Source of the DNA: CAYGAW01 sp964347945
Lineage (GTDB): Bacteria > Chloroflexota > Anaerolineae > UBA7937 > B3-Chlor
Length of the DNA: 39,741 bases
Assembly: GCA_964347945.1 (NCBI GenBank)
Contig: CAYGAW010000089.1
Location: forward strand, 1-39,741
Direction: 5' to 3'
Shown here: piece after piece, positions 16,051-24,880 of the stretch
How positions within the stretch are numbered: the stretch's first letter is position 1
Layout of the letters: each line of letters starts with the position of its first letter
Notes under the pieces: model-generated
Database searches by the model: none
Seen by the model: the letters and a program-made list of their open reading frames with translations, nothing else
What the model was told of the DNA's origin: nothing
Translations under genes and position numbers: made by a program

Positions 16051-17940
16051 ATGGCTCTCAGTCGGAGAATAGCCTACATCGACCTCTCTTCAGGAGAGAT
16101 AGGGATCAAACCTATCCCGCTGGAGGTAAGGAAGAAGTTCATCGGCGGGCGTGGTGTGGACATGTACCTGCTGTACAACCACACCGAACCGAACACAGAT
16201 CCCCTCGGCCCCGGCAATGTGGTGGTCATAAGTGCCGGGCTCCTCAGTGCGACTCTGGCTTCCGCCTCGGCACGCACTCACGTCGGCGCGAAGTCACCCC
16301 TGACCGGCGCGGTGGGCAGCACGAACATGGGCGGCTTCTTTGCACCAGAGTTGACTTGGGCCGGATTTCATCACCTGCTGTTGGAGGGCAAGGCAAGGGA
16401 ACCTGTGTACATCTGGGTCAATGACGGCAAGATCGAGATCCGGGATGCTTCCCATCTGTGGGGGCTCAGCACCCGTGAGACCCAGGCTGCTCTCAAGCAG
16501 GAACTGGGCGAGGAAGTGCAGGTGTTGTGCATCGGCCTGGGCGGTGAGAATTTGGTGCGGTTTGCCAACGTGATGAACGGCATGAAGAACGCCGGCGGAC
16601 GAACTGGGATGGGCGCGGTGCTGGGCTCGAAGAAGGTGAAGGCCATTGCTGCGCGAGGGACGATGGATGTTGAGATCCGGCATCCTGAGGAGGCTCTGCA
16701 GTACGACTACGAGGTCATGAACCATATCGCCGGCACGAAATTCGCCCAGATCATGGGTAAGTATGGCACGATGTTCATCCAGAGTGTGACCAACTCTACG
16801 GGCTTGGTGAGAACTCAGAATTTCCAGCACAACCAGCTATTGGATGCGGAGCCCATCGAGTGCGAACACATCGAGGAGTACGGATTTGGGACCGTGGGCT
16901 GCTTTGGATGCATCATGCATTGTCGGCATCGATACATGATCGACGACATCTACGATGAGGGTCCCGAATACACTGCGCAAGGCGCCTTTGGCTGGGAAGT
17001 AGGCTGCAACAGCTTCGAGACCGTACTTAGGGGCAACCATCTGGTGAACCAGTACGGTATCGATATCCTCGAGACGGGAAGCATGATGGCCTGGGCCATG
17101 GAACTTTACGAGAAGGGAATCCTGACCGACAAGGATACGGATGGCCTGAAACTCGAGTGGGGCAACGACGAGGCCGTGTTGGAGTTGATCAGGCGTATCG
17201 CCTTCCGTGAAGGCATAGGTGACATCCTGGCTGAGGGACCTCTGCGGGCTGCGGCAAAGATTGGCAAGGATTCCCTGAAGTACAACATCCATGTCAAGGG
17301 TATGAGTAATCTGCATTCTGATGAAAGACCCACCCCCTCGCTCGCCCTGGGCGTCGCCACGAGCACCAGGGGTTCGGACCACCTGCGGAGCCGTCCAGCC
17401 ATAGACCTCTACCACCTGCCGGTGCCTGTCTTGGAGAGCGTGTACAACAACCCGGTCAAGTACGACGGGAAGTTCACCTCCGACTACCGGGACTATGAGG
17501 GCAAGTCCTGGCAGGTGCTGTGGCAGGAGATGATGTACATGGCCATAGATTGCGTTGGGGTGTGCAAGTTCCACTCTGTGTTCTTGAGCCCCAACCTGCT
17601 GAACTTCGACAACATCTCCAAATTCATCTACTACAACACTGGACTGGAGATGTCACCGCAAGACGTCTGGGATGTGGCGGAGCGCAGCTACAACGTCGAG
17701 AGGCTGTTTAACATCAGGGAAGGTCTTGGGCGGAAGGATGATGCGCTGGTGGACCGGTACTTCGACGAGCCCACCACGCGTGGCTTGGAACTCGTGCGTG
17801 GCTTAACCATTGACCGTGAGAAGTTTGAACAGATGATAGATGAGTACTACGAGCTACATGGGTGGGATGAGAACGGCGTGCCCACCCCCGAGACGCTGGA
17901 GAGGCTCGGCCTGGACAAAGAGCCCTCCCACATGTTGTAG
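16051..17940 (+). CDS. Tungsten-dependent aldehyde:ferredoxin oxidoreductase family protein (AOR/BamB-like)
   Basis: A 629-residue member of the AOR family, which holds a tungsten bis-pyranopterin and one [4Fe-4S] cluster. Cluster ligands are C284, C287 and C291 (CFGCIMHC) and C505 (in DCVGVC); D500 starts the DxxGxC motif next to the pterin. ATG at 16051 is chosen since the family N-terminus (a short strand, then DLSSGEIG) starts there. True AORs oxidise aldehydes to acids with ferredoxin; BamB, in the same family, reduces benzoyl-CoA in the class II reductase. The adjoining polyferredoxin, HdrA, MvhD and Flx genes make a BamB-type or AOR-with-bifurcation complex likely. Sequence alone does not settle the substrate: an arylacetaldehyde, benzoyl-CoA or another. 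Confidence 0.9.
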   Translation: MALSRRIAYIDLSSGEIGIKPIPLEVRKKFIGGRGVDMYLLYNHTEPNTDPLGPGNVVVISAGLLSATLASASARTHVGAKSPLTGAVGSTNMGGFFAPELTWAGFHHLLLEGKAREPVYIWVNDGKIEIRDASHLWGLSTRETQAALKQELGEEVQVLCIGLGGENLVRFANVMNGMKNAGGRTGMGAVLGSKKVKAIAARGTMDVEIRHPEEALQYDYEVMNHIAGTKFAQIMGKYGTMFIQSVTNSTGLVRTQNFQHNQLLDAEPIECEHIEEYGFGTVGCFGCIMHCRHRYMIDDIYDEGPEYTAQGAFGWEVGCNSFETVLRGNHLVNQYGIDILETGSMMAWAMELYEKGILTDKDTDGLKLEWGNDEAVLELIRRIAFREGIGDILAEGPLRAAAKIGKDSLKYNIHVKGMSNLHSDERPTPSLALGVATSTRGSDHLRSRPAIDLYHLPVPVLESVYNNPVKYDGKFTSDYRDYEGKSWQVLWQEMMYMAIDCVGVCKFHSVFLSPNLLNFDNISKFIYYNTGLEMSPQDVWDVAERSYNVERLFNIREGLGRKDDALVDRYFDEPTTRGLELVRGLTIDREKFEQMIDEYYELHGWDENGVPTPETLERLGLDKEPSHML

Positions 17941-17955
17941 CGGAGGATGTCCAAC

Positions 17956-18441
17956 ATGGATAAGATGATTCTGGTAGAGCAAGACAAGTGCACTGGTTGT
18001 CGGCTGTGCGAGATGGTTTGCTCAGTCAAGCACGAGGGTGTGAGCAATCCAAGCCGGGCCAGAATCCACATTATCAAGTGGTTCATGGAAGGCTTCGACA
18101 TGCCCATGATCTGCCAGCAGTGCCTGGAAGCGCCTTGCATAGTCGTTTGTCCCAAGGATGCCCTCTCCAGGGATGAGGAGCTCGGGCAGGTCGCCCTGGA
18201 CTACGATCTGTGCATAGGCTGCAAGATGTGTGTGACAGCCTGTCCCTTCGGCGGCATGGGTATCGATACGGTGAGCAACAAGGTTGTCAAGTGTGATCTT
18301 TGTGAAGGTGATCCTCAGTGCGTCAGGTTCTGTTTTCCAGGGGCTCTACAATACGTAGACGCCAACGCCGTCAACCTGAGGAAGAAGAGGGACGCGGCGG
18401 TTAGGTTGGCTGAACTGATGGCCAAGGTCGTGGTGGTCTAG
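17956..18441 (+). CDS. Polyferredoxin electron-transfer subunit of the tungstoenzyme (CooF/AorA/BamC-like)
   Basis: A 161-residue protein with four sets of [4Fe-4S] cysteines: CTGCRLCEMVC, CQQCLEAPCIVVC, CIGCKMCVTACP, and a last set CDLCEGDPQCVRFC. This four-cluster plan is that of small subunits such as AorA of Aromatoleum, CooF and BamC. It would wire the AOR/BamB-like subunit to the HdrA proteins. Of two in-frame ATGs the second (17956) is chosen because GGAGG lies 9 bases upstream, whereas it abuts the first. Lies 15 bases after the tungstoenzyme stop. Confidence 0.9.
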   Translation: MDKMILVEQDKCTGCRLCEMVCSVKHEGVSNPSRARIHIIKWFMEGFDMPMICQQCLEAPCIVVCPKDALSRDEELGQVALDYDLCIGCKMCVTACPFGGMGIDTVSNKVVKCDLCEGDPQCVRFCFPGALQYVDANAVNLRKKRDAAVRLAELMAKVVVV

Positions 18442-18475
18442 GATCGGGATAGTCTATCTTAGGGAGGGAGAGGGC

Positions 18476-18553
18476 ATGCTACGTGTCATGTTCCAGGGGC
18501 GGAGTATGCCCTCCTCTCGTGTGTTGTGCTCCTTCGCGGAGGGCAGAGGTTGA
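18476..18553 (+). CDS. Possible 25-residue leader peptide overlapping the hdrA start
   Basis: An ATG behind GGGAGGGAG opens a 25-codon frame whose TGA (18551-18553) overlaps the presumed TTG start of the next gene as TTGA. This layout suggests translational coupling. The peptide has no recognised motif and may be a chance frame. Confidence 0.3.
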   Translation: MLRVMFQGRSMPSSRVLCSFAEGRG

Positions 18554-19872
18554 GTAGTCAGTCCGTTCTGGTCATAGGTGGGGGGATTGCCGGTATCCAG
18601 TCCTCCATCGATCTGGCCCACATGGGCTTCCAAGTCTATCTTGTCGAGCGAACGCCCAGCATCGGCGGCAGGATGGCCCAACTCGACAAGACTTTTCCCA
18701 CCAACGACTGCTCCATGTGTATCTTGGCCCCTAAGATGATCGAGTGCGCGGGCCATGAGAACGTTCATCTACTCACCTATTCCGAGATGGCAGAGGTGAA
18801 GGGCCAGGCTGGCGATTTCAAGGTCACGATACGCAAGAAACCCCGATATGTGGATGTGACCAAGTGCACCGGTTGTGGCGAGTGTGCGGAGAAGTGCCCT
18901 CGCCGAGTACCAGACGAATTTAACATGGGATTGGGCAGACGCAGGGCGATATACCTGCCTTTTCCCCAGGCGGTTCCTCGCAAGATGACCGTCGACGCGG
19001 AGGCCTGTCTTTACTTCACCAAGGGCCGATGCCGCGTCTGTGAGGACACCTGTCAGGCGGGGGCCATTGATCTTGAGCAGCAGGAAGAACTGTTGGCGCT
19101 GGAGGTAGGGGCCATTGTGCTGGCTACAGGCTTCGATCCCTATGATCCCGCCTCGCTGAAGGAATACGGCTATGGCGAGATAGAGAACGTCATCACTGGC
19201 CTGGAATACGAACGGCTAATCTGTGCATCTGGGCCCAGCAACGGACATCTGAAGCGGCCATCGGATGGCAAAGTCCCAGAGACGATTGCCTTCATCCAGT
19301 GCGTTGGGTCGCGGGATGTGAACTACAAGCCGTACTGCTCGAGCGTGTGCTGCATGCACGCCACTAAGGAGGCGATCCTCGCTCGCGAACACTACCCCGA
19401 CCTGAAGTCGTTTATCTTCTATACCGACATGAGGGCCGTGGGGAAGCAGTTCCAGGAGTATGTCATCAGGGCTCAGGAAGAGTATGATGTGACCTACATC
19501 AGGAGTCGCCCGGGAAAGATCGGCATCGATGGAGACGTCGGCAATCCCATCGTGTGGTACGACGAGACGGTCTTCAGCGAGGCAGGAGATCCGGTGCGCA
19601 GGGTGGCGAGTGTGGAGGTGGACTTGGCGATTCTTTGTCAGGCACTGGTGCCGCGCAGCGTGGATCGAGAGATGGCCGAGAAGCTGGGGCTGAAACTCGA
19701 TGAATCTGGGTTCTTAGTCATTCCGGACAGACTGACCCACCCAGTGGATACTTCGGTGGCGGGCATTCTTGCCTGTGGCTTCTGTCACAGCCCTCAGGAC
19801 ATTCCGGACTCCGTGATCCAGGCGTCGGCAACAGCGGCAAGGGTGGCAGAACTCTTGTGTCGTAAGGAGTAG
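18550..19872 (+). CDS. hdrA: HdrA-type flavoprotein with CSxC loop (first of a tandem pair)
   Basis: A ~440-residue HdrA relative. FAD-binding motif VLVIGGGIAGIQSSIDLA begins at residue 6; the HdrA-specific cysteine loop TNDCSMCILAPKM (C54, C57) is present; two ferredoxin-like cysteine sets follow (CTGCGECAEKCP near 107, CRVCEDTC near 162). It lacks the N-terminal CHCG domain and the C-terminal ferredoxin that full HdrA proteins have. HdrA flavins are the known site of electron bifurcation in HdrABC-MvhADG. TTG start chosen for GGAGGG 6 bases upstream; a GTG 24 bases earlier is an alternative. In size and pairing it recalls QmoA. Second HdrA follows after 10 bases. Confidence 0.9.
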   Translation: MSSQSVLVIGGGIAGIQSSIDLAHMGFQVYLVERTPSIGGRMAQLDKTFPTNDCSMCILAPKMIECAGHENVHLLTYSEMAEVKGQAGDFKVTIRKKPRYVDVTKCTGCGECAEKCPRRVPDEFNMGLGRRRAIYLPFPQAVPRKMTVDAEACLYFTKGRCRVCEDTCQAGAIDLEQQEELLALEVGAIVLATGFDPYDPASLKEYGYGEIENVITGLEYERLICASGPSNGHLKRPSDGKVPETIAFIQCVGSRDVNYKPYCSSVCCMHATKEAILAREHYPDLKSFIFYTDMRAVGKQFQEYVIRAQEEYDVTYIRSRPGKIGIDGDVGNPIVWYDETVFSEAGDPVRRVASVEVDLAILCQALVPRSVDREMAEKLGLKLDESGFLVIPDRLTHPVDTSVAGILACGFCHSPQDIPDSVIQASATAARVAELLCRKE

Positions 19873-19882
19873 AGAGCCAGGA

Positions 19883-21586
19883 ATGCCCAAGACGAGAGTC
19901 GGTGTTTTCGTGTGCCATTGTGGCAACAACATCGGAGGAGTGGTGCGCGTCCCTGAAGTGGTGGAGTACGCGCGAACCCTCCCCAACGTGGTCTATGTCG
20001 AGGACAACCTCTACACCTGTTCCGAGGAGGGCCTGTCTTCGATGAAGGAGCAGATAGCAGAACAGGATTTGAACCGGGTAGTGGTCGCTTCATGTACACC
20101 GCGCACCCACGAACCTCTGTTCAAAGACGCGTGCGAACAGGCTGGGCTCAACAAGTATCTGTTTGAGTTTGTCAACATCCGGGAGCACTGTTCGTGGGTG
20201 CACATGCACGAGCCGGCCACGGCCACGCAGAAGGCGAAGGAACTCGTCAAGATGGGCGTGGCCAAGGCTTGCTATCTTGAGCCGCAGGAGGAGTTCGAGG
20301 GCCAGGTCTTCCCAGCGGCGCTGGTCATTGGCGGTGGAGTGGCTGGCATGACAGCCGCATTGAGTCTGGCCAGCCAAGGGATTGAAGTGCATCTGGTGGA
20401 GCGGGAGGATGAGCTGGGGGGTCTATTGAGGGATGTGCGCACGCTGTTTCCAACCGAGCAGAGGACGGCAGAGGTGCTGGAACCACTCCTCCACGAGGTG
20501 GCAACCCATCCTCAGATATCCGTCTATCTCAGCGCCGAGTTGGAAACCGTCGAGGGTTTCATGGGCGACTTCGACGCAACCGTGCGGACTGATGGCGAAG
20601 CTAAAGGCCTGAAGGTGGGCACGGTGATTGTGGCTACCGGCGCGCAAGAGCTGCAGCCCGTGGGCCTGTACGGCTATTCGGAGTTGCCGAATGTGGTGAC
20701 TCAGTTGGAGTTTGAGGAACGGTTCAAGACGGAGGGGGACTTGCCTCACAATGTGGTGATGATCAACTGTGCTGGTGCGCGGATTCCGGAGAGGACCTAC
20801 TGTGGGCGGTTCTGCTGCACCACGGCCCTCAAGAATGCCATCTGGCTCAAAGATCAGGACTCCGACATGGGTGTACATGTGCTCCATCGGGATGTCATGG
20901 CTTACGGGGTCGATGTTGAGAGGTTCTACCGCAGGGCCATGGAGCTGGGTGTTAGATTCGTGCGATACGATGTGGAGAATCCGCCCCAGATCGTGGGCCA
21001 CAAACGGGCCGAGTCGGTCAGGGTACAGCACCAACTCATGGGCAAGGAGATAATCCTGCCAGCTGACTTGGTGATTCTCACCACGCCGTTGGTGGCACGA
21101 GACGATAGCGAGAAGCTATCCAAGATGCTCAAGGTGCCTCTGGGCAGCCAAGGGTTCTTCCTGGAAGCGCATCTGAAGCTGCGACCCATAGAATTCGCCA
21201 CTGATGGCGTGTACATCTGTGGCTCAGCTCGGTATCCGTCCAACATGCCGGAAACCGTGTCGCAAGCGTATGCCACAGCGGCGAAGGCGGCTATCCCCAT
21301 TCAGAACGGCTTCGTGCGGGTGGAAGCGATCACCGCCTACTGCGATGAAGGGACGTGCACCGCCTGCGAGAACTGTGCACAGGTCTGTCCCTTCGGCGCC
21401 ATCGAGATAGCGGAGGGCAGATTGGGTAGGAGCGCCTCGGTAAACGTTGCACTATGTAAAGGCTGTGGCTGCTGCGTGGCTGCCTGCCCCAGTGGCGCCA
21501 TGCAACAGCGGGGCTTCAACGACAGGCAGTTGCTCAGCATGGTGGGCGCTCTGGCACAGGAGATGACAGGTGACACGGGGGGCTAA
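19883..21586 (+). CDS. hdrA: HdrA-type flavoprotein without the CSxC loop (second of a tandem pair)
   Basis: A 567-residue HdrA relative. It opens with VGVFVCHCGNNIGGVV, the N-terminal domain missing from the first copy; the FAD motif ALVIGGGVAGMTAALSLA is near residue 146 and is followed by ELGGLLRD, but the CSxC loop expected after this is absent. The C-terminus has two ferredoxin sets, CTACENCAQVCP and CKGCGCCVAACP. The two HdrA proteins thus carry complementary parts, like QmoA/QmoB or the two halves of fused HdrA-HdrA proteins. ATG start. Its last 17 bases overlap the MvhD-like gene, indicating tight coupling. Probably passes electrons between the bifurcating flavin and the MvhD/Flx side. 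Confidence 0.9.
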   Translation: MPKTRVGVFVCHCGNNIGGVVRVPEVVEYARTLPNVVYVEDNLYTCSEEGLSSMKEQIAEQDLNRVVVASCTPRTHEPLFKDACEQAGLNKYLFEFVNIREHCSWVHMHEPATATQKAKELVKMGVAKACYLEPQEEFEGQVFPAALVIGGGVAGMTAALSLASQGIEVHLVEREDELGGLLRDVRTLFPTEQRTAEVLEPLLHEVATHPQISVYLSAELETVEGFMGDFDATVRTDGEAKGLKVGTVIVATGAQELQPVGLYGYSELPNVVTQLEFEERFKTEGDLPHNVVMINCAGARIPERTYCGRFCCTTALKNAIWLKDQDSDMGVHVLHRDVMAYGVDVERFYRRAMELGVRFVRYDVENPPQIVGHKRAESVRVQHQLMGKEIILPADLVILTTPLVARDDSEKLSKMLKVPLGSQGFFLEAHLKLRPIEFATDGVYICGSARYPSNMPETVSQAYATAAKAAIPIQNGFVRVEAITAYCDEGTCTACENCAQVCPFGAIEIAEGRLGRSASVNVALCKGCGCCVAACPSGAMQQRGFNDRQLLSMVGALAQEMTGDTGG

Positions 21587-22037
21587 GGCGGCGAACGGTG
21601 ATGGTTTCGAGCCCAAGATCTTGGTCTTCGCCTGTAATTGGTGCTCGTATGCCGGCGCCGATTTGGCAGGGGTGTCTCGTTTGCAGATGCCTGCTAGCTT
21701 TCGTGTGATTAGGGTGATGTGCTCAGCGCGCGTGCGACCGGAGTTCATTGTCACGGCTCTTTCCAAGGGCCTCGATGGAGTACTGGTTCTGGGTTGTCAT
21801 CCGGGAGATTGTCACTACTCCGAGGGCAATTATTTCACAAGGCGTAGGGGGCTCGTGCTGAACAAGCTACTGGAGTATGTCGGGATAGAGCCCGAGCGGT
21901 TCCAGGTTAGATGGGTCTCGGCTTCGGAGGGAGCCAAGTTCGCAGATTTGATCGCGGAGGTGACGGAGCAGATCAAGGCTCTAGGACCTAGCCGGCCGCA
22001 GAGCGATAGCCAGGGATTCGGGCCAGGGGAGAGGTGA
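21570..22037 (+). CDS. flxD: MvhD/FlxD-like iron-sulfur adaptor
   Basis: A 155-residue MvhD-family protein, which carries a [2Fe-2S]-type cluster and links HdrA to an electron-donating partner (a hydrogenase, or Flx NAD(P)H dehydrogenase). Typical motifs are all present: FACNWCSYAGADLAG near residue 20, VMCSARV near 50 and GVLVLGCHPGDCHYSEGNY near 70-90. GTG start with AGGAG 7 bases upstream, inside the end of hdrA; its TGA overlaps the next ATG. It corresponds to BamF in class II benzoyl-CoA reductase clusters. The cysteines are plain TGC/TGT codons, so no selenocysteine is involved. Confidence 0.93.
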   Translation: MTRGAKAANGDGFEPKILVFACNWCSYAGADLAGVSRLQMPASFRVIRVMCSARVRPEFIVTALSKGLDGVLVLGCHPGDCHYSEGNYFTRRRGLVLNKLLEYVGIEPERFQVRWVSASEGAKFADLIAEVTEQIKALGPSRPQSDSQGFGPGER

Positions 22038-22996
22038 TGGAGGACAAGCTAAGGGACATAGTCAGAAAGCTGCTGGACGAGGGGGAGATCGACTACTTCA
22101 TCGGTCACTGTCAAGGATCTGAGTCTCATCGCGTGGTTCCTTGCTTCGTGAGCAGGGAGGACGAGGTTCGGGAATTGGTCTGGGGCCCCCTTTGCGTCCA
22201 GAATCTGAGCAAGTATGTTCTCCAGGCTAGAGACCTTGAGGGGAGAGTTGGCGTCTTGGTCAAAGGGTGCGATGCCCGAGCCATTGTGGAACTGTTGAAG
22301 CAGCACCAGATCGAACGCGACAGAGTGGTGGTCGTCGGCGTGCCGTGCCAGGGTCAGGTCGATGCGCGGAAACTTGAGAAGGTGCTTGGTGTGCAGATGG
22401 AAGAGGTGAAGCGCTTGGAGGACGCGGGTGACGAGTTCCTCGTCAGCGTCGGAGAGGAGGAGCGAAAGGTTGCCAAGGAGCACGTGCTGCGCGATAAGTG
22501 CTTCTTCTGCAAGCACCCGACGTCCTTTGACTACGACTTCACTCTGGGCGACGTTGTGCCGGCCTCCATAGAGGCGGGCGAGGGGGAGTTCGACTTGGTC
22601 GAAGAGTTGGTAGAACTTCCCTTGGAGGAGAGGAGAGCGTTTTGGCAGAAGCAGTTCGAGCGCTGTATTCGCTGCCATGCCTGTCGAGAGGTCTGCTATG
22701 CCTGCTATTGCCAGGAGTGCATATTTGACCGCAAGGTGCCTCGGTGGCTCGACAAGCCCCCTTTGCTGCCCGAGAACGAGATCTATCACTTGATCAGGGC
22801 TGTGCATCTGGCCGGACGATGCATAGATTGCCGGGAGTGCGAAAGGGTATGCCCGATGAACATCCCCTTGAGCCGCCTCTACAAGAAGGTTCAGAAAGAC
22901 GTCGCCGAGTTGTTCGAGTACGAGGCCGGGATGGAACTGGATACGGTGCCTCCTCTCGTCGACTTTAAGCTGGATGATCAGGACCCGTTCATGTAG
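22037..22996 (+). CDS. flxC: FrhB-like/ferredoxin fusion subunit (FlxC-like)
   Basis: A 319-residue protein. The first ~190 residues resemble the F420-hydrogenase beta (FrhB) fold, with VKGCDARA and GVPCQGQ motifs and a CFFCKHP site. The last ~130 residues are a ferredoxin domain with CIRCHACREVCYACYC and CIDCRECERVCP. Such proteins occur in Flx and related oxidoreductase operons. ATG at 22037, overlapping the preceding TGA as TGATG, is preferred; a GTG directly before it is possible. The FrhB-like part could hold FAD. Its exact assignment as FlxC rests on gene order and domain make-up. Confidence 0.8.
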   Translation: MEDKLRDIVRKLLDEGEIDYFIGHCQGSESHRVVPCFVSREDEVRELVWGPLCVQNLSKYVLQARDLEGRVGVLVKGCDARAIVELLKQHQIERDRVVVVGVPCQGQVDARKLEKVLGVQMEEVKRLEDAGDEFLVSVGEEERKVAKEHVLRDKCFFCKHPTSFDYDFTLGDVVPASIEAGEGEFDLVEELVELPLEERRAFWQKQFERCIRCHACREVCYACYCQECIFDRKVPRWLDKPPLLPENEIYHLIRAVHLAGRCIDCRECERVCPMNIPLSRLYKKVQKDVAELFEYEAGMELDTVPPLVDFKLDDQDPFM

Positions 22997-23005
22997 GAGG
23001 GTTGA

Positions 23006-24034
23006 GTGGAAAGAAAGCAGATCGAGAAGTCCGACTTGAGCCGGTGGTTGGACAAGATCGGGGAGGAGTACGAGCTCATCGGTCCGACGGAGGAGGACGG
23101 CGTCATATCTTTCAGACCGGTCGACTCGAGCTCAGAGTTCACCCTGGAGTACGCCAACTCGGTCATTCCGCCCAAGAGTGTGTTCTTCCCTCCTGCCGAG
23201 AACCTCTTCTCCTTCCGTAAGAGGGGGAGGGAAATCGAGATAGAGGAAACGAAGGCTTTGGAGAGAGACAGAGTGCTGTTTGGCATTCGGAACTGCGACG
23301 TGCGAAGCCTCTTGCTTCTTGACGCCGTATTCGCGCACGATGTTGAAGACGCATACTACCTCGATAGGCGAAAGAGGACCGCTCTGATCGCTCTGGCCTG
23401 CCCCACCCCGCCCAGGTCGAGCTGCTTTTGCAGCACCTTCGGTATAGACCCCTTGTCTTCCGAAGGCAGCGACATCTTGCTGACAGAGGCAGACGGCGTC
23501 TATCTGGTGGACGTCGCGAGCGAGAAGGGGGAGAGGTTGGTGGCGCTGTCGGAGGAGCTTTTCTCGCCGCTGAGCGACGAGGAAGCAAAGCAGCTTCAGC
23601 CGCCGCCGGTGGCGATGAAGGAACTGGATGTAAGCGAGCTGAAAGGCAGGATAGAATCTCTTTGGGAAGACGATTACTGGGAGAAGCTGAGCTTCCCCTG
23701 TCTGGGCTGTGGCATCTGTACGTACGTCTGTCCGACATGTCATTGCTTTGACATAGTAGATGTGGGTTCAACCGCAAACGGCGTGCGGTATCGGTGCTGG
23801 GATTCATGCATGTACAGCGACTTTGCCCTCATGGCCAGCGGAGAGAACCCACGGCCGACCAAGAGGGAGAGGATCCGCAACCGATACTTCCACAAGTTCA
23901 GCTCTTTTCCCTCCAGATACGGCACGGAGTATGCATGTGTGGGTTGCGGCAGGTGCCTGGTACATTGTCCAGGGGGCACTGAGATCACCCAGGTTATCGA
24001 GGACATTCTCGCCAAGGAGAGTGTAAGTGAGTGA
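23006..24034 (+). CDS. flxB: 4Fe-4S dicluster subunit, AsrA/hydrogenase-beta-like (FlxB-like)
   Basis: A 342-residue protein of the AsrA/sulfhydrogenase-beta family. The N-terminal ~220 residues contain the family stretches VIPPKSVFFPPAE and LFGIRNCDVRSLLLLD; two [4Fe-4S] sets follow, CLGCGICTYVCPTCHC (about residues 234-250) and CVGCGRCLVHCPGG near the end. It normally works with an AsrB-type NAD(P)H-oxidising flavoprotein, which is the next gene. GTG start with AGGAGGG 4 bases upstream. Overlaps the next gene by 8 bases. In Flx-Hdr complexes such subunits connect the NAD(H) flavin with MvhD. Confidence 0.88.
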   Translation: MERKQIEKSDLSRWLDKIGEEYELIGPTEEDGVISFRPVDSSSEFTLEYANSVIPPKSVFFPPAENLFSFRKRGREIEIEETKALERDRVLFGIRNCDVRSLLLLDAVFAHDVEDAYYLDRRKRTALIALACPTPPRSSCFCSTFGIDPLSSEGSDILLTEADGVYLVDVASEKGERLVALSEELFSPLSDEEAKQLQPPPVAMKELDVSELKGRIESLWEDDYWEKLSFPCLGCGICTYVCPTCHCFDIVDVGSTANGVRYRCWDSCMYSDFALMASGENPRPTKRERIRNRYFHKFSSFPSRYGTEYACVGCGRCLVHCPGGTEITQVIEDILAKESVSE

Positions 24035-24863
24035 AAACATCTATCTGCCTTCGATCGCCACCGTCACCGAAGTCCGACCGGAGACGCCCGACATCAGCAC
24101 CTTCGTGGTGACCCTCGACGATCCCCAGTTGAAGGAGTCTTTCACGTACGAGCCAGGGCAGTTCGCCGAAGTCTCCATCTTCGGAGTTGGAGAGTGCCCA
24201 ATCGGCATAGCCTCTTCACCTACGTGGAAGGGGTTCCTGGAGTTCTGTGTCAGGGCCGTCGGGACGGTGACCAACGCCGTCCACGACTTGGAGGTGGGGG
24301 ACAAGCTTGGGGTGAGGGGACCTCTGGGCAATTCATGGCCCACAGAGGAGATCGAGGGAAAGGACCTGCTCTTCATCGGGGGCGGGATCGGTCTTCCACC
24401 TCTTCGTTCATTGATCCAGTATGTGTTGGACCACAGGGAGCGGTACGGAGCCGTGGAGATCATCTATGGGGCCCGCAGTCCCCAAGACCTGGTCTACAAA
24501 CAAGAGTTGAAACAGTGGGAAGAGCGGGCCGACGTGGAGCTTTACGTGACGGTGGACGTGGGAGATGAGACCTGGGATGGACCCGTAGGGTTCGTGCCAC
24601 CCTTCCTGCGTGAGATCAACCCTGTGCCCGAGAACAAGGTCACCTTCACTTGCGGACCCCCAATCATGATCAAGTTGGTCGTCCAGGCACTGGAGGAGAT
24701 GGGTTACGCCGACGCGAACATCATCACCACGCTGGAGATGAAGATGAAATGCGGGGTGGGGAAGTGCGGTCGGTGCAACATTGGCGATCGGTATATCTGC
24801 CGGGACGGGCCCGTCTTTAGCTTCGAGCAGTTGAGGAGGATACCGGGGGCCCTTGAGGCCTAG
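24027..24863 (+). CDS. flxA: FAD/NAD(P)-binding oxidoreductase, AsrB/PyrK-like (FlxA-like)
   Basis: A 278-residue ferredoxin-NADP-reductase-fold protein. FAD-binding region YEPGQFAEVS then PIGIASSP (about 47-66), nucleotide-binding GGGIGLPPLRSL (near 118) and a terminal [2Fe-2S] set in KCGVGKCGRCNIGDRYICRDGP (only the key cysteines are diagnostic). This is the subunit expected to exchange electrons with NAD(H) or NADP(H). GTG start with AAGGAGA upstream, overlapping flxB. In place of the three Nuo-like subunits BamGHI it provides the nicotinamide side of the complex. Confidence 0.88.
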   Translation: MSENIYLPSIATVTEVRPETPDISTFVVTLDDPQLKESFTYEPGQFAEVSIFGVGECPIGIASSPTWKGFLEFCVRAVGTVTNAVHDLEVGDKLGVRGPLGNSWPTEEIEGKDLLFIGGGIGLPPLRSLIQYVLDHRERYGAVEIIYGARSPQDLVYKQELKQWEERADVELYVTVDVGDETWDGPVGFVPPFLREINPVPENKVTFTCGPPIMIKLVVQALEEMGYADANIITTLEMKMKCGVGKCGRCNIGDRYICRDGPVFSFEQLRRIPGALEA

Positions 24864-24880
24864 GTGAGGACTCGCGACTC

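Noticed and set aside
21570..22037. Selenocysteine in the MvhD-like protein
   Set aside because: Its frame has no internal TGA and all family cysteines are encoded by cysteine codons.
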